Shown piece after piece: positions 35,700 to 44,417 of a stretch of 64,000 nt of DNA. The stretch spans positions 1 through 64,000 of the forward strand of contig NZ_JADLZT010000004.1 of the NCBI RefSeq assembly GCF_015453285.1. Reading direction: 5' to 3'. The notes beneath the pieces were generated by a model. It had not been told where the DNA came from and did not search any database. It saw only the letters and a program-made list of their open reading frames with translations. The DNA comes from Lysobacter niastensis (GTDB taxonomy: Bacteria; Pseudomonadota; Gammaproteobacteria; Xanthomonadales; Xanthomonadaceae). Each line of letters begins with the position of its first letter. Within the stretch, counting starts at the first letter, position 1. The position numbers and the translations under genes were made by a program.

Positions 35700-35802
35700 C
35701 CTTCCCCCGCTTGCGGGGGAAGGTTGGGATGGGGGCGTAAGGCGCGCAGCGCCGAGCGTTCGCCTGCCCTCACCCCAACCCTCTCCCGCAAGCGGGAGAG
35801 GG
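35700..35802. repeat. Two GC-rich palindromes in the spacer between HAD and DUF1415 genes
   Basis: CCTTCCCCCGC/GCGGGGGAAGG (35700-35723) and CCCTCTCCCGC/GCGGGAGAGGG (35779-35802) each surround two bases. GGCGC-GCA-GCGCC lies between them (about 35743-35755). They belong to the REP-like family noted at 23987. The spacer lies between convergent genes. Confidence 0.7.
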
Positions 35803-35819
35803 GGCTGTCTGCGTGGGGC

Positions 35820-36398
35820 TCAGGGCTCCAGCAGCTTGCGCCAACCCTCGATGCCCAGCTTCTCCAGCGTCTCGATGTTGCGCTCGACGATCACGTCGGG
35901 GTCCGGGAACGCATCCACTGCGCGCTCCACGCTGGCCTCGCGCAGCAGGTGCAGCGTCGGGTAGGGCGAGCGGTTGGTGCAGTTGCTGGCGTCGTCGGTT
36001 TCGGTGCCGGCGAACTGGTAGTCGGGATGGAAGCTGGCGACCTGGATCTCGCCTTCCAGTCCGAGCGCCTCGACCGCGGCATCGGCCTGGTCGAGAAAAT
36101 CGTTGTAGTCGAGGAAGTCGGTCAGCACGTGCGGATGCACCAGCAGCGTGGTGTCGATTTCCTCGGGATCGGTCTGCGCCAGCCTGACCAGCTCGAACCC
36201 GAGCTCTTCCAGCAACGCGTCCGGCGTGGTCGCCTCGCTCAGCACGAAGCGTACCTGTTGCTTGACATACACCGCCTTGGCGAACGGGCACAAGTTCAGC
36301 CCGATCACCGCGCGCTCAAGCCAGCGGCGGGTCGCGGCTATCGGGTCTTCGCCCGTCATGCCGTTAGTGCTCGACGTGGACACGGTGGCGTCGCTCAA
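35820..36398 (-). CDS. DUF1415 family protein
   Basis: This 192-residue soluble protein has the DUF1415 pattern: RRWLERAVIGLNLCPFAKA near residues 24-42, TLLVHPHVLTDFLDYNDF and VASFHPDYQFAG. The conserved LCPFA cysteine and the two His-Pro segments suggest metal or redox chemistry, but no activity is proven for the family. It overlaps the YajQ gene by 4 bp and would be the second gene of that operon. Confidence 0.85.
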   Translation of the reverse strand: MSDATVSTSSTNGMTGEDPIAATRRWLERAVIGLNLCPFAKAVYVKQQVRFVLSEATTPDALLEELGFELVRLAQTDPEEIDTTLLVHPHVLTDFLDYNDFLDQADAAVEALGLEGEIQVASFHPDYQFAGTETDDASNCTNRSPYPTLHLLREASVERAVDAFPDPDVIVERNIETLEKLGIEGWRKLLEP

Positions 36399-36877
36399 TC
36401 GCGGAAGTTGTCGTACTGCAGCGGACGCTCGAACTCGGCCGCGCGCAGCAGCGCGATGGCGGCCTGCAGGTCGTCGCGCTTCTTGCCGATCACGCGCAGC
36501 TTGTCGCCGTTGATCTGGGTGTCGACCTTGAGCTTCGCGTCCTTGATCGCGGACTGGATCTTCTTGGCCAGCTCACGCTCGATGCCCTGCTTGACGGTGA
36601 CCTTCTGGCGCGCGCCCGCGAGGTTGGTCTCGACGTCGACGAACTCCAGGCAACGCACGTCGATGCTGCGGGCGATCAGGCGCGCACGCAGGATGTCGGT
36701 CATCTGCTTGAGCTGGAAGTCGCTCGGTGCGGACTGGGTGATGACCTGTTCGTCCAGCACGAACTTGGCGTCCACGCCCTTGAAGTCGAAGCGCGTGCCG
36801 AGCTCGCGGTTGGCCTGGTCGACGGCGTTGGTCAGTTCGTGGCTGTCGACTTCGGAAATGACGTCGAAGGAAGGCAT
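36395..36877 (-). CDS. YajQ family cyclic-di-GMP-binding protein
   Basis: The 160-residue protein begins MPSFDVISEVDSHELTNAVD and contains TRFDFKGVDAKF, VKQGIERELAKKIQ and KLKVDTQINGDKLRVIGKKRDDLQ spread over two ferredoxin-like domains. In Xanthomonas a YajQ homologue binds cyclic di-GMP and acts with a LysR-type regulator in virulence gene control; other members bind nucleic acids. GAAGGAAGG lies at the start. An upstream in-frame extension to 37036 lacks these features. Confidence 0.9.
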   Translation of the reverse strand: MPSFDVISEVDSHELTNAVDQANRELGTRFDFKGVDAKFVLDEQVITQSAPSDFQLKQMTDILRARLIARSIDVRCLEFVDVETNLAGARQKVTVKQGIERELAKKIQSAIKDAKLKVDTQINGDKLRVIGKKRDDLQAAIALLRAAEFERPLQYDNFRD

Positions 36878-37025
36878 GGCGGGCTCCGCGTGGGGCTTGC
36901 GACGGGGCGCAAAGGGTAGCGCAGCGCGCCCTCCCTTGCAGCCGCGCGGGCCGGTTTGGCACAACCGCCGTGGTGCGTCGCGGCTAGACTCGGCGTTCCC
37001 ACGTCGCCTCCACCACATCGCCACC

Positions 37026-38099
37026 ATGCTGACCACGCCTGCCTACGCCGCCGCCGATGCCGCCTCGCCGCTGGCCCCGTTCACGCTGCAGCGGCGCGAG
37101 CCCGGTCCGCGCGAGGTGCTGATCGACATCCTCTACTGCGGTGTGTGCCACTCCGACATCCACCAGGCGCGTGACGAGTGGGGCGGCGCGATCTTCCCGA
37201 TGGTGCCCGGCCACGAGATCGTCGGCCGCGTGACCCAGGTGGGGGCGCAGGTCGGCGCATGGAAGGTGGGGGACACGGTCGGCGTCGGCTGCTTCATCGA
37301 CTCCTGCCGCCAGTGCCCGTCGTGCCACGCCGGCGAGGAGCAGTACTGCGATTTCGGCATGAGCGCCACCTACAACAGCTACGAACGCGACGCCGAAGGG
37401 CGCATCGACAAGAGCCGGCCGACCTACGGCGGCTACTCGACGCGCATCACCGTCGATGAGGCGTATGTCGTGCGCATTCCCGACTCGATCCCGCTGGATC
37501 GCGCCGCGCCGCTGCTGTGCGCAGGCATCACCACCTATTCGCCACTGAAGCATTTCGGCGTGAAGGCCGGCGATCGCGTCGCCGTGGTCGGGCTCGGTGG
37601 CCTGGGCCACATGGCGGTGAAGCTCGCCGTGGCGATGGGCGCGCACGTGACCGTGCTCAGCACGTCGGAGTCCAAGCGTGGCGACGCGCTGGCGCTCGGT
37701 GCCCAGGATTTCGCCGCTACTCGCGACGGGCAGGTGTTCAAGACGCACGCGATGCGGTTCGACTACATCATCGACACCGCCTCGGCCGACCACGACTACA
37801 ACGCTTACCTCGGCCTGCTCAAGGTCGACGGGACGATGGTGCTGCTCGGAATTCCCGAGGTGCCCGCACCGGTCGCCGCCGGCGTGCTGATCCGCAAGCG
37901 CCGGCGCCTGGCCGGATCGATGATCGGCGGCATCCGCGAGACCCAGGAGATGCTCGACTTCTGCGCCGCCCACGGCGTCGCGTCCGACATCGAGCTGATC
38001 GGCATCGACCGCATCAACGAGGCCTACGAGCGCATGCTCAAGGGCGACGTGCGCTACCGGTTCGTGATCGACATCGCCAGCCTGCGCGGCGCGCGCTGA
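37026..38099 (+). CDS. Zinc-dependent alcohol dehydrogenase (YahK/cinnamyl-alcohol type)
   Basis: The 357-residue MDR enzyme has the catalytic-zinc motifs CGVCHSD and GHEIVGRV, the structural-zinc loop CRQCPSCHAGEEQYC, and the NAD(P) fold VVGLGGLGHMAVKLA near residues 190-204. This set is typical of NADPH-dependent broad-range aldehyde reductases such as YahK. I start at 37026, the ATG at the family's N-terminus. It is divergent from the YajQ gene over about 150 bp. Confidence 0.93.
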   Translation: MLTTPAYAAADAASPLAPFTLQRREPGPREVLIDILYCGVCHSDIHQARDEWGGAIFPMVPGHEIVGRVTQVGAQVGAWKVGDTVGVGCFIDSCRQCPSCHAGEEQYCDFGMSATYNSYERDAEGRIDKSRPTYGGYSTRITVDEAYVVRIPDSIPLDRAAPLLCAGITTYSPLKHFGVKAGDRVAVVGLGGLGHMAVKLAVAMGAHVTVLSTSESKRGDALALGAQDFAATRDGQVFKTHAMRFDYIIDTASADHDYNAYLGLLKVDGTMVLLGIPEVPAPVAAGVLIRKRRRLAGSMIGGIRETQEMLDFCAAHGVASDIELIGIDRINEAYERMLKGDVRYRFVIDIASLRGAR

Positions 38100-38351
38100 G
38101 TTTCACGCGCGCATCACGCTGCAATCGTGGCAACGGCGGCGCACTTCAGTGGCGCCGGTCACATCGCGCTGCTTGCCGTTCGTCGGCGTTTTCGATGAAC
38201 AAAACGCGCTTCCCGTGATGCCAGTCACGGCATCACCGTGGCCGCGACAACAACACCTTAATGAAGCGGCCGCACTCGCTTGTTGTGCGGCGCGACCGAT
38301 GCGCAGCATGCGTGCGCCGATACCGCGGCGACCACCCGCATGAGACGCGCC

Positions 38352-39125
38352 ATGAACCTCAAGCCACGCACCTTCCTTCTTGCCGCGGCGATCTCCGCCG
38401 CGTTGTTCACCATGGCGCCGGGCTTTGCCCAGGACGCCGACCCGGATGCTCCGGTCATCGCCGAAGCCACCGTCCCCAAGGCCCGACTGGTCGACCGCTA
38501 CACCGAACTGGCCGGCGGCCCCGACGCTTCGGCCGACCTGGTCGGCGACCTGCGCACCGGCGGCGACTTCGTCATCGTCGAAGAAGTGACCACCACCACG
38601 ACCAATCCCGACGGCACCACCACCACGGTGACGACGCCGGTCGAGCACGCCATCGTCAACGCGAACGGGCCGATGGGCTGGGGCGAGGTCAACATCACGC
38701 TGTCGCTGGCGCAGGCGATGGTCGACTCCGGTGCCGCGCCGGACCTGCAGTCGGCATTGGCCGGTGCCACGATCACCAATGCGGATGGCACCGTCACCAC
38801 GATGCCTGGCGTCTTGCAACTGCGCGCCGACGGCGGCGGCTGGGGCCAGATCGCCAAGCAGCTCGGCTTCAACCTGGGCTCGCTGATCAGCGCGTCCAAC
38901 CACAGCGACAAGGCCGTGGCCGGCACGGCCCGCGCCGACAAGGCCAAGGCCGAGCGCGTGCAGGGCAAATCCGGAAACGACAAGCCGGCCAAGCCGGAGC
39001 GCGTGGCCAAGGCGGAGCGCCCGGACAAGCCCGAGAAGGTCGATCGCCCGCAGCGCCCCGAACGCCCGGAGCGGCCGCAGAAGCCGGAACGTCCGGACAA
39101 GCCGGAGCGCGTCGGCCGCATCTGA
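38352..39125 (+). CDS. Secreted protein with Pro/Glu/Arg/Lys-rich tail
   Basis: This 257-residue protein has a signal peptide (MNLKPRTFLLAAAISAALFTMAPGFAQ), a Thr-rich stretch (VTTTTTNPDGTTTTVTT) and a middle part with NANGPMGWGEVNITLSLAQ and GGWGQIAKQLGFNLGS. The C-terminal third (from about 205) is made of short repeats such as PERPDKPE. The tail is probably disordered. GTGATGCC/GGCATCAC (38215-38236) lies upstream. A 10-bp hairpin and a barrel protein gene follow. Function unknown. Confidence 0.72.
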   Translation: MNLKPRTFLLAAAISAALFTMAPGFAQDADPDAPVIAEATVPKARLVDRYTELAGGPDASADLVGDLRTGGDFVIVEEVTTTTTNPDGTTTTVTTPVEHAIVNANGPMGWGEVNITLSLAQAMVDSGAAPDLQSALAGATITNADGTVTTMPGVLQLRADGGGWGQIAKQLGFNLGSLISASNHSDKAVAGTARADKAKAERVQGKSGNDKPAKPERVAKAERPDKPEKVDRPQRPERPERPQKPERPDKPERVGRI

Positions 39126-39170
39126 TTCTCGCCGGGGAAATCCGGCAACACCCTGCAACAACTCCCTCTT

Positions 39171-39199
39171 GATGGGCGCCAGCGGGTTCGGCGCCCATC
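39171..39199 (+). terminator. Hairpin between the secreted protein and barrel genes
   Basis: GATGGGCGCC and GGCGCCCATC form a 10-bp perfect stem around AGCGGGTTC, 45 bp after the upstream stop. Only a weak T-rich end (GTCTTGTCC) follows, so it may attenuate rather than fully terminate. Confidence 0.5.
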
Positions 39200-39223
39200 G
39201 TCTTGTCCGCTTCGAGGAATCGA

Positions 39224-40045
39224 ATGAAGCAATTGGCAATCCTGTGCGCCGGCCTGCTTGCCGCGGGCGCGGCGCAGGCCGGCGACGGTTTCAGTCTGGG
39301 CATCGGCGCCGACTACAGCAGCGGCGACTATGGCAGCGACGTCACCACCGAGATCTTCTCCGTGCCGGTCAACGGCAAGTACGTGAGCGGCAACTGGACC
39401 TTCAAGGGCAGCCTGCCGTGGCTGGACGTGACGGGCGATCCCAACGTGCTGCCCGGCCTGGGCCGGGTCGACAACAACAACCCGAACGGCCGCGGCCGCG
39501 GCAACGGAAATGGCAACGGAAACGGCAACGCGCCGCCGCCGACTCCTGAGCCGGTCACCGAAGACGGCAGCGCCTCCGGCATCGGCGACCTGCGCCTGTC
39601 GGCCGCCTACGCCTTCGACACGGGCGGTCCGCTCGGCGTGGACCTGACCGGCAACGTCAAGATCGCGACCGCCGACGAGGACAAGAGCCTCGGCACCGGC
39701 GCCAACGACTACGGCGTCGCGCTCGACCTGTACCGCGACTTCGACGGCACCATGCTGTTCGGTGGCGTCAGCTACACGATGCTGGGCGATTCGGACTTCA
39801 TCGACGTCGACGCCGTCGGCGGTGCGAATGCCGGCGTCAGCCAGCGCATCGGCAGTGGCAACCTGGGCGTGATGTACGACTACCGCCAGGCCGCGTCGGA
39901 CGACTCCGACGATCGCAGCGAAGTCATCGGCTTCTACGGTTTCGGCGCGGGGGCGAACGGGCGGATGCAGCTCTATGGCAGTGCCGGCCTGTCCGACGGC
40001 AGTCCGGAATGGGGCGCAGGCCTCTCCTACATGCACGCGTTCTGA
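39224..40045 (+). CDS. Outer-membrane beta-barrel-like protein with Asn/Gly repeat
   Basis: The 273-residue protein has a signal peptide (MKQLAILCAGLLAAGAAQA), alternating amphipathic strands throughout and a terminal aromatic residue (SYMHAF), the usual outer-membrane barrel signature. Near residues 90-110 there is a low-complexity run NGRGRGNGNGNGNGN, encoded by a 12-bp near-repeat (39499-39533), and a Pro stretch, probably a surface loop. GAGGAATCG precedes the ATG. It follows an unknown secreted protein; a functional pair is possible. No specific porin family is recognised. Confidence 0.72.
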   Translation: MKQLAILCAGLLAAGAAQAGDGFSLGIGADYSSGDYGSDVTTEIFSVPVNGKYVSGNWTFKGSLPWLDVTGDPNVLPGLGRVDNNNPNGRGRGNGNGNGNGNAPPPTPEPVTEDGSASGIGDLRLSAAYAFDTGGPLGVDLTGNVKIATADEDKSLGTGANDYGVALDLYRDFDGTMLFGGVSYTMLGDSDFIDVDAVGGANAGVSQRIGSGNLGVMYDYRQAASDDSDDRSEVIGFYGFGAGANGRMQLYGSAGLSDGSPEWGAGLSYMHAF

Positions 40046-40238
40046 AGTAACCGCGGCTCAAACACGGCGGCGCGGGGGCGCGCCGCCATGCGCCTATTGC
40101 CGTGACACGCGGCAACAGGCAGCGTGTGCGCCTGATATCGGCATACGGGCGGCACAGGTGGACAGGGAGCATCGGGAGCATCCAGGAGCGGCAGGCGCGG
40201 CGGCAGGGGCCGGTGCGCGTCACCGCCAAGGCCGGGCG

Positions 40239-41090
40239 ATGCTGACCATGCTCGCCGCGGTTGCCCTGTTCGCGCTGATGGATGCGGGCCTCAAGCAGCT
40301 GTCGGCGCATTACTCGCCGTTCCAGGTGGCGTCGCTGCGCGGTGCGGCGTCGCTGCCCCTCGTTCTGGTCTGGGCGCTGGCCACCGCAGGCGTCGCGCCG
40401 CTGATCCGGGTGCGCTGGTCGCTGCACCTGCTGCGCGGCGTGCTCGGCGTGGCGATGATGGCGGCGTTCGTCTATGCCGTCGCGCGGTTGCCGCTGTCGA
40501 CCACGTATTCGATCTTCTTCGTCGCGCCGCTGCTGATCACGGCCATGTCGGTGCCGTTCCTCGGCGAGAAAGTCGGGCCGCGCCGCTGGATCGCGATCGC
40601 GATCGGACTGGTCGGCGTGCTGGTGCTGTTGCGCCCCACCGGCGAGGGCCTGATCAGCATATCGGCGGTAATGGTGTTGCTGGCGGCGGTGATGTACGCC
40701 ATCAGCGCGATCACCGTGCGCATCCTCGCGCGCACCGACAGCACGCAGTCGATGATGGTGTGGCTGATGGCGATGATCGCGGGCGGCGCCGGCGTACTCG
40801 CGCTGCCGGACTGGACGCCGATCCGCGACAGCGACTGGTGGCTGATCGCCGGCGTCGGAATCGCCGGCGCGCTGGGCCAGTACGCCATTACCGAAGCGTT
40901 CCGGCTCGGCGAGGCGTCGCTGATCGCGCCGCTGGAGTACACCGCGCTGGTGTGGGGCGTCCTGCTCGACCTCACGCTGTGGGGCGTGTTGCCCGATGCG
41001 ATCACCTGGGTAGGCGCGGCGATCATCGTCGCCAGCGGCCTCTACCTGCTGCGGCGCGAACGCGTGCACGTCGAGGCCGAGCATCCCTGA
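40239..41090 (+). CDS. EamA/DMT-family transporter
   Basis: The 283-residue membrane protein has ten predicted helices in two EamA halves. Conserved pieces include FALMDAGLKQLS, SLRGAASLPLVL, PLSTTYSIFFVAPLLI near the end of the first half, and LIAPLEYTALVWGVLLDL in the second. The family exports small metabolites. An alternative GTG at 40158 would add 27 residues; I keep the ATG at 40239 because the family begins near MLAAVALFALMDA. The substrate is unknown. Confidence 0.85.
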   Translation: MLTMLAAVALFALMDAGLKQLSAHYSPFQVASLRGAASLPLVLVWALATAGVAPLIRVRWSLHLLRGVLGVAMMAAFVYAVARLPLSTTYSIFFVAPLLITAMSVPFLGEKVGPRRWIAIAIGLVGVLVLLRPTGEGLISISAVMVLLAAVMYAISAITVRILARTDSTQSMMVWLMAMIAGGAGVLALPDWTPIRDSDWWLIAGVGIAGALGQYAITEAFRLGEASLIAPLEYTALVWGVLLDLTLWGVLPDAITWVGAAIIVASGLYLLRRERVHVEAEHP

Positions 41091-41094
41091 CCCG

Positions 41095-41125
41095 AAAAGC
41101 GAACGGGCCCGACGGGCCCGTTCGC
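41095..41125. terminator. Bidirectional terminator between EamA and OmpW genes
   Basis: GCGAACGGGCCC and GGGCCCGTTCGC form a 12-bp stem around GAC. On the minus strand TTTTCGGG follows, suiting the OmpW-like gene, which ends 28 bp upstream of it. Confidence 0.8.
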
Positions 41126-41152
41126 GTATCGCTCGCTATCGGAACAGCTGCG

Positions 41153-41809
41153 TCAGAAGCGCGCACCGAGGCCGACACCGAGCACGACCGGGTTGAGCTC
41201 GGCCTTGCCCGCGTTGACGCCATCGAGGGCGACGTTCGGCTGGCCGGTGGTGTCCTGCATGTAGCGCACGTCGGCGCGCGCGAACCAGGTCGGGTTGATG
41301 TTGACGTCGACGCCTGCCGTGGCCATCGCGCCCTTGGCGGTTTCCACGCCGATGCGCTGGCCGGCCAGTGCGCCGGACGGCTCGGCCTTCTCGCCATCGG
41401 TGTTGGCTTCGTAGTAGCCCAGGCCCACGAACGGGCGCACGAGACTGTCGGCCTGGCGGAAATGGTACTGGCCACTCAGCGCATAGGGCTGCGTGTCGAC
41501 GCTGGCGACCTTGCCGTTGGCCGTGTTGACGCGATGCCCGAACTTGTCGGCCGCGCCCCACGCCTCGACGGCGATGTTGTCGGTTACGTACCAGCTTGCG
41601 CTCAGCGTCGCCGCGCCGTCGCCATCGACCTGCGTGCGCGTGCCGGCGATCGACGGGTTGCTGGTGGGCTCGGACAGCGCATAGCCGCCGACGACGGCGA
41701 AGCGTTTGCCGCTTGCAGTTCCGGTGTTGCCCGTGTCCTGGGCGAAGGCGGCCGGGGCAACGGCCAGGGTGGCCAACAGGGCCAAGGTCATTCGACTGAA
41801 GCGCATCAT
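41153..41809 (-). CDS. OmpW family outer-membrane protein
   Basis: The 218-residue protein has a signal peptide (MMRFSRMTLALLATLAVAPAAFA) and an OmpW-like eight-stranded barrel: GKRFAVVGGYAL, WYVTDNIAVEAWGAADKFGH, RPFVGLGYYEANTDGE and the C-terminal GVGLGARF with terminal Phe. OmpW forms a small hydrophobic channel in the outer membrane. GAGGAG lies 11-14 bases before the ATG pair (41809/41806). Confidence 0.85.
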   Translation of the reverse strand: MMRFSRMTLALLATLAVAPAAFAQDTGNTGTASGKRFAVVGGYALSEPTSNPSIAGTRTQVDGDGAATLSASWYVTDNIAVEAWGAADKFGHRVNTANGKVASVDTQPYALSGQYHFRQADSLVRPFVGLGYYEANTDGEKAEPSGALAGQRIGVETAKGAMATAGVDVNINPTWFARADVRYMQDTTGQPNVALDGVNAGKAELNPVVLGVGLGARF

Positions 41810-42068
41810 GGAGAGGTTCTCCTCATTATTGGATCGACGCCTCGGGGGAGGCGCCGACACCGTAGCGACGCGCGGATGAACGTTGATTGCCCTGCGGGCG
41901 CATCAGCGCGGAACTTTCGTTGCAGGTGTGGCAACCCGCGCGCATGCGATTTGCACGGCATCGATGAACCGGCCTTGACCCCGCACGCCGCGCACATGCT
42001 CCAAGTCATGCGGACAGCCGCGCGCGGGCGCGGCAAGATAGAGGCCTGTCCGGTATCCGGAGTCGACG

Positions 42069-42872
42069 ATGCGCCGCCTGTTTGTGCTGCCCATGCTGTC
42101 CGTCCTGTCCCTGGCCTGCAGCGGCGCCTTCGCCGCCGACGTGAAGGTGTCGTGCAGCATGGACAGCGACTACGATCTTTCGCTCAATGAACGCAGCGTG
42201 ATCCTCACCCGCGACAGCGGCGTGCCCAAGGCGATCGTGATGCGGCAGGGCCGGCTCTTCATCGACGACCGCTGGGTCACGCTGGGCGCGGCCGACACGC
42301 AGCGCATCGCCGACTTCGAGAGGGGCACGCGTGCGGCGATGCCGGAGGCGCAGGCGATCGGTCGCGACGCCGCCGACATCGCCTTCACCGTGCTCGGCGA
42401 GGTGGCAGCCGGTTTCGCCAGCGATCCGAAACAGGCGCAGGCGAAGATCGCCAGGGCGCGCGCGCAGATCGACGCGCGCCTGGCGCATTCGGTCACTCCG
42501 ACCCGCTTCGACGGCAGCGACCTCGGCGAGGGCATCGGCGCGGCGGTGTCGGAAGTGATCCCGAGCATGATCGGCGACATCGTCGGCGGCGCGATCAGTG
42601 CGGCCTTCAGTGGCGATTCCTCGCGCCTGAAGCGCCTGGAGAACCTCGACGCCCAGATCGACGAGCGGGTCGAGCCTCGCGCCCGGGCGCTCGAGCAGCG
42701 GGCACAGGCGCTGTGCAGCCGCATGGCCGACCTCGACCGGATCGACGATGCCATCGAATACCGCCTTCCCGACGGGCGGCCGCTGGACCTGCTTCGGGCC
42801 CGCCCACCCGAGGAGGACAAAAAAGAGGACAAAGCCGAGCAGGTCGCACGCGAGGAGCGTCGCGAAGAGTAA
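42069..42872 (+). CDS. DUF2884 (YggN-like) secreted protein
   Basis: The 267-residue protein has a signal peptide (MRRLFVLPMLSVLSLACSGAFA) and the DUF2884 pattern near YDLSLNERSVILTRDSG and RQGRLFIDDRWVTLGAADTQRI. A helical middle follows, with the glycine-rich MIGDIVGGAISAAFSGDSS, and a highly charged C-terminus (EEDKKEDKAEQ). It should be periplasmic; no activity is assigned to YggN. It precedes aceF by about 120 bp. Confidence 0.8.
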   Translation: MRRLFVLPMLSVLSLACSGAFAADVKVSCSMDSDYDLSLNERSVILTRDSGVPKAIVMRQGRLFIDDRWVTLGAADTQRIADFERGTRAAMPEAQAIGRDAADIAFTVLGEVAAGFASDPKQAQAKIARARAQIDARLAHSVTPTRFDGSDLGEGIGAAVSEVIPSMIGDIVGGAISAAFSGDSSRLKRLENLDAQIDERVEPRARALEQRAQALCSRMADLDRIDDAIEYRLPDGRPLDLLRARPPEEDKKEDKAEQVAREERREE

Positions 42873-42931
42873 GGGCCAGGCCATGCAAGGCGGGTGCCGA
42901 CCCCGGGATACCGTGACGTATGCCGGCCCGG

Positions 42932-42961
42932 TTGGCGCTGGTCGCCCGCAACCGCCACAAT
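42932..42961 (+). promoter_or_regulatory. Possible promoter of the aceF-lpdA unit
   Basis: TTGGCG (42932-42937), an 18-bp spacer and CACAAT (42956-42961) lie 35 bp before the aceF start codon. The -10 box is only a partial match. Confidence 0.35.
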
Positions 42962-42995
42962 AGGGTTTTCGCTCTAGTTGCGGAGCCCCCACACA

Positions 42996-44417
42996 ATGGC
43001 TGAGCTGAAGGAAGCACGCGTTCCCGACATCGGGGACTACGATGGCGTGCCGGTGATCGAACTGCTGGTCGCGGTTGGCGACACGGTCAAGCAGGACCAG
43101 GGTCTGGTTACGCTGGAATCGGACAAGGCCACGATGGAAGTGCCGGCGCCTTTCGCCGGCATCATCCGCGAGATCAAGGTCAAGATCGGCGACGAGCTGG
43201 CCGAAGGCAGCATCGTCGCGATGATCGAACCGGCCGAGGCCGGCCAGCCGGAAGCCGCGAAGCCTGCACCCGCACCGGCCAAGGCCGCCGAACCGCCGCG
43301 CGCCGAGCCGGTCGCCGCTGCGCCCGTCCGGGCCGCAGAAACGGCGACCCGCGTCGAGCCGGTGGTCGTGCCGCAGCAGGCGGATCGCATCGCGCAGGCC
43401 TCGATCGATGCCCGTCCGGGCACCGACCCCGAAGCCATGCCGCCGCGCACGCCGCCGGTCGCGTTCAACGCCGACGAGCTGATGCCCGACAAGGTGCCTT
43501 ACGCCAGCCCCGCGGTGCGCCTGTTCGCGCGCGAGCTCGGCGTGGACCTGCTGCAGGTGGCCGGCACCGAGCGTGGCGGCCGCATCAGCAAGGAAGACGT
43601 GCAGAAGTTCGTGAAGGGCGTGCTCTCCGGCGGAGTGGTCCAGGGCGGCGCTGCCGCGCCCGTGGCCGGTGGAGGCGGTCTCAATCTGCTGCCGTGGCCG
43701 AAGGTCGACTTCACCAAGTTCGGCGAGATCGAGACCAAGGCGCTGTCGCGCATCCAGAAGCTGTCCGGCGCCAACCTCGCGCGCAACTGGGCGATGATCC
43801 CGCACGTCACGCAGCACGACGATGCCGACATCACGGACCTGGAAGCGCTGCGCGTCGCTCTCAACAAGGAAAACGAGAAGAGCGGCATCAAGCTGACCAT
43901 GCTCGCCTTCCTGATGAAGGCCTCGGTCGCCGCGCTGCAGAAGTACCCGAACTTCAACGCCTCGCTCGATGCCAGTGGCGAGAACCTGGTGCTGAAGAAG
44001 TACTTCCACATCGGCTTCGCCGCCGACACGCCGAACGGCCTGGTCGTGCCGGTTGTGCGCGACGTCGACAAGAAGGGCGTGATGCAGATCGCCCAGGAAA
44101 CCTCCGACCTGGCCAAGAAGGCGCGCGACGGCAAGCTCGGTCCCGCCGACATGAGTGGCGGCTGCTTCTCGATCAGCTCGCTGGGTGGCATCGGCGGCAC
44201 CAAGTTCACGCCGATCGTCAACGCGCCGGAAGTGGCCATCCTCGGCGTGTCGAAGTCGGCGATGCAGCCGGTGTGGGACGGCAAGCAGTTCGTGCCGCGC
44301 CTGATCCTGCCGCTGTCGCTCAGCTACGACCATCGCGTCATCGATGGCGCCGCGGCCGCGCGCTTCACCGCCACCCTGGGCCAGTTGCTGGCCGACATGA
44401 GGCGCGTGCTGCTGTGA
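42996..44417 (+). CDS. aceF: Dihydrolipoyl acetyltransferase (E2 of pyruvate dehydrogenase)
   Basis: The 473-residue protein carries one lipoyl domain (residues 1-80, lipoylated Lys44 in [10 protein letters not shown]), an Ala/Pro linker, a peripheral-subunit-binding domain (about 168-205, YASPAVRLFARELGVDL), and the catalytic acyltransferase domain with His446 and Asp450 in YDHRVIDGA. It transfers acetyl groups to CoA and forms the core of the complex. The aceE gene (E1) is not in this window. One lipoyl domain is fewer than the three of Escherichia coli, but lpdA downstream carries another. It overlaps the next gene by 4 bp. Confidence 0.93.
   Translation: MAELKEARVPDIGDYDGVPVIELLVAVGDTVKQDQGLVTLESDKATMEVPAPFAGIIREIKVKIGDELAEGSIVAMIEPAEAGQPEAAKPAPAPAKAAEPPRAEPVAAAPVRAAETATRVEPVVVPQQADRIAQASIDARPGTDPEAMPPRTPPVAFNADELMPDKVPYASPAVRLFARELGVDLLQVAGTERGGRISKEDVQKFVKGVLSGGVVQGGAAAPVAGGGGLNLLPWPKVDFTKFGEIETKALSRIQKLSGANLARNWAMIPHVTQHDDADITDLEALRVALNKENEKSGIKLTMLAFLMKASVAALQKYPNFNASLDASGENLVLKKYFHIGFAADTPNGLVVPVVRDVDKKGVMQIAQETSDLAKKARDGKLGPADMSGGCFSISSLGGIGGTKFTPIVNAPEVAILGVSKSAMQPVWDGKQFVPRLILPLSLSYDHRVIDGAAAARFTATLGQLLADMRRVLL

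Noticed and set aside
42006-44333. 775-codon antisense frame opposite the DUF2884 and aceF genes
   Set aside because: It is an antisense shadow. The plus strand shows lipoyl, binding and catalytic domains of E2 in the expected order.
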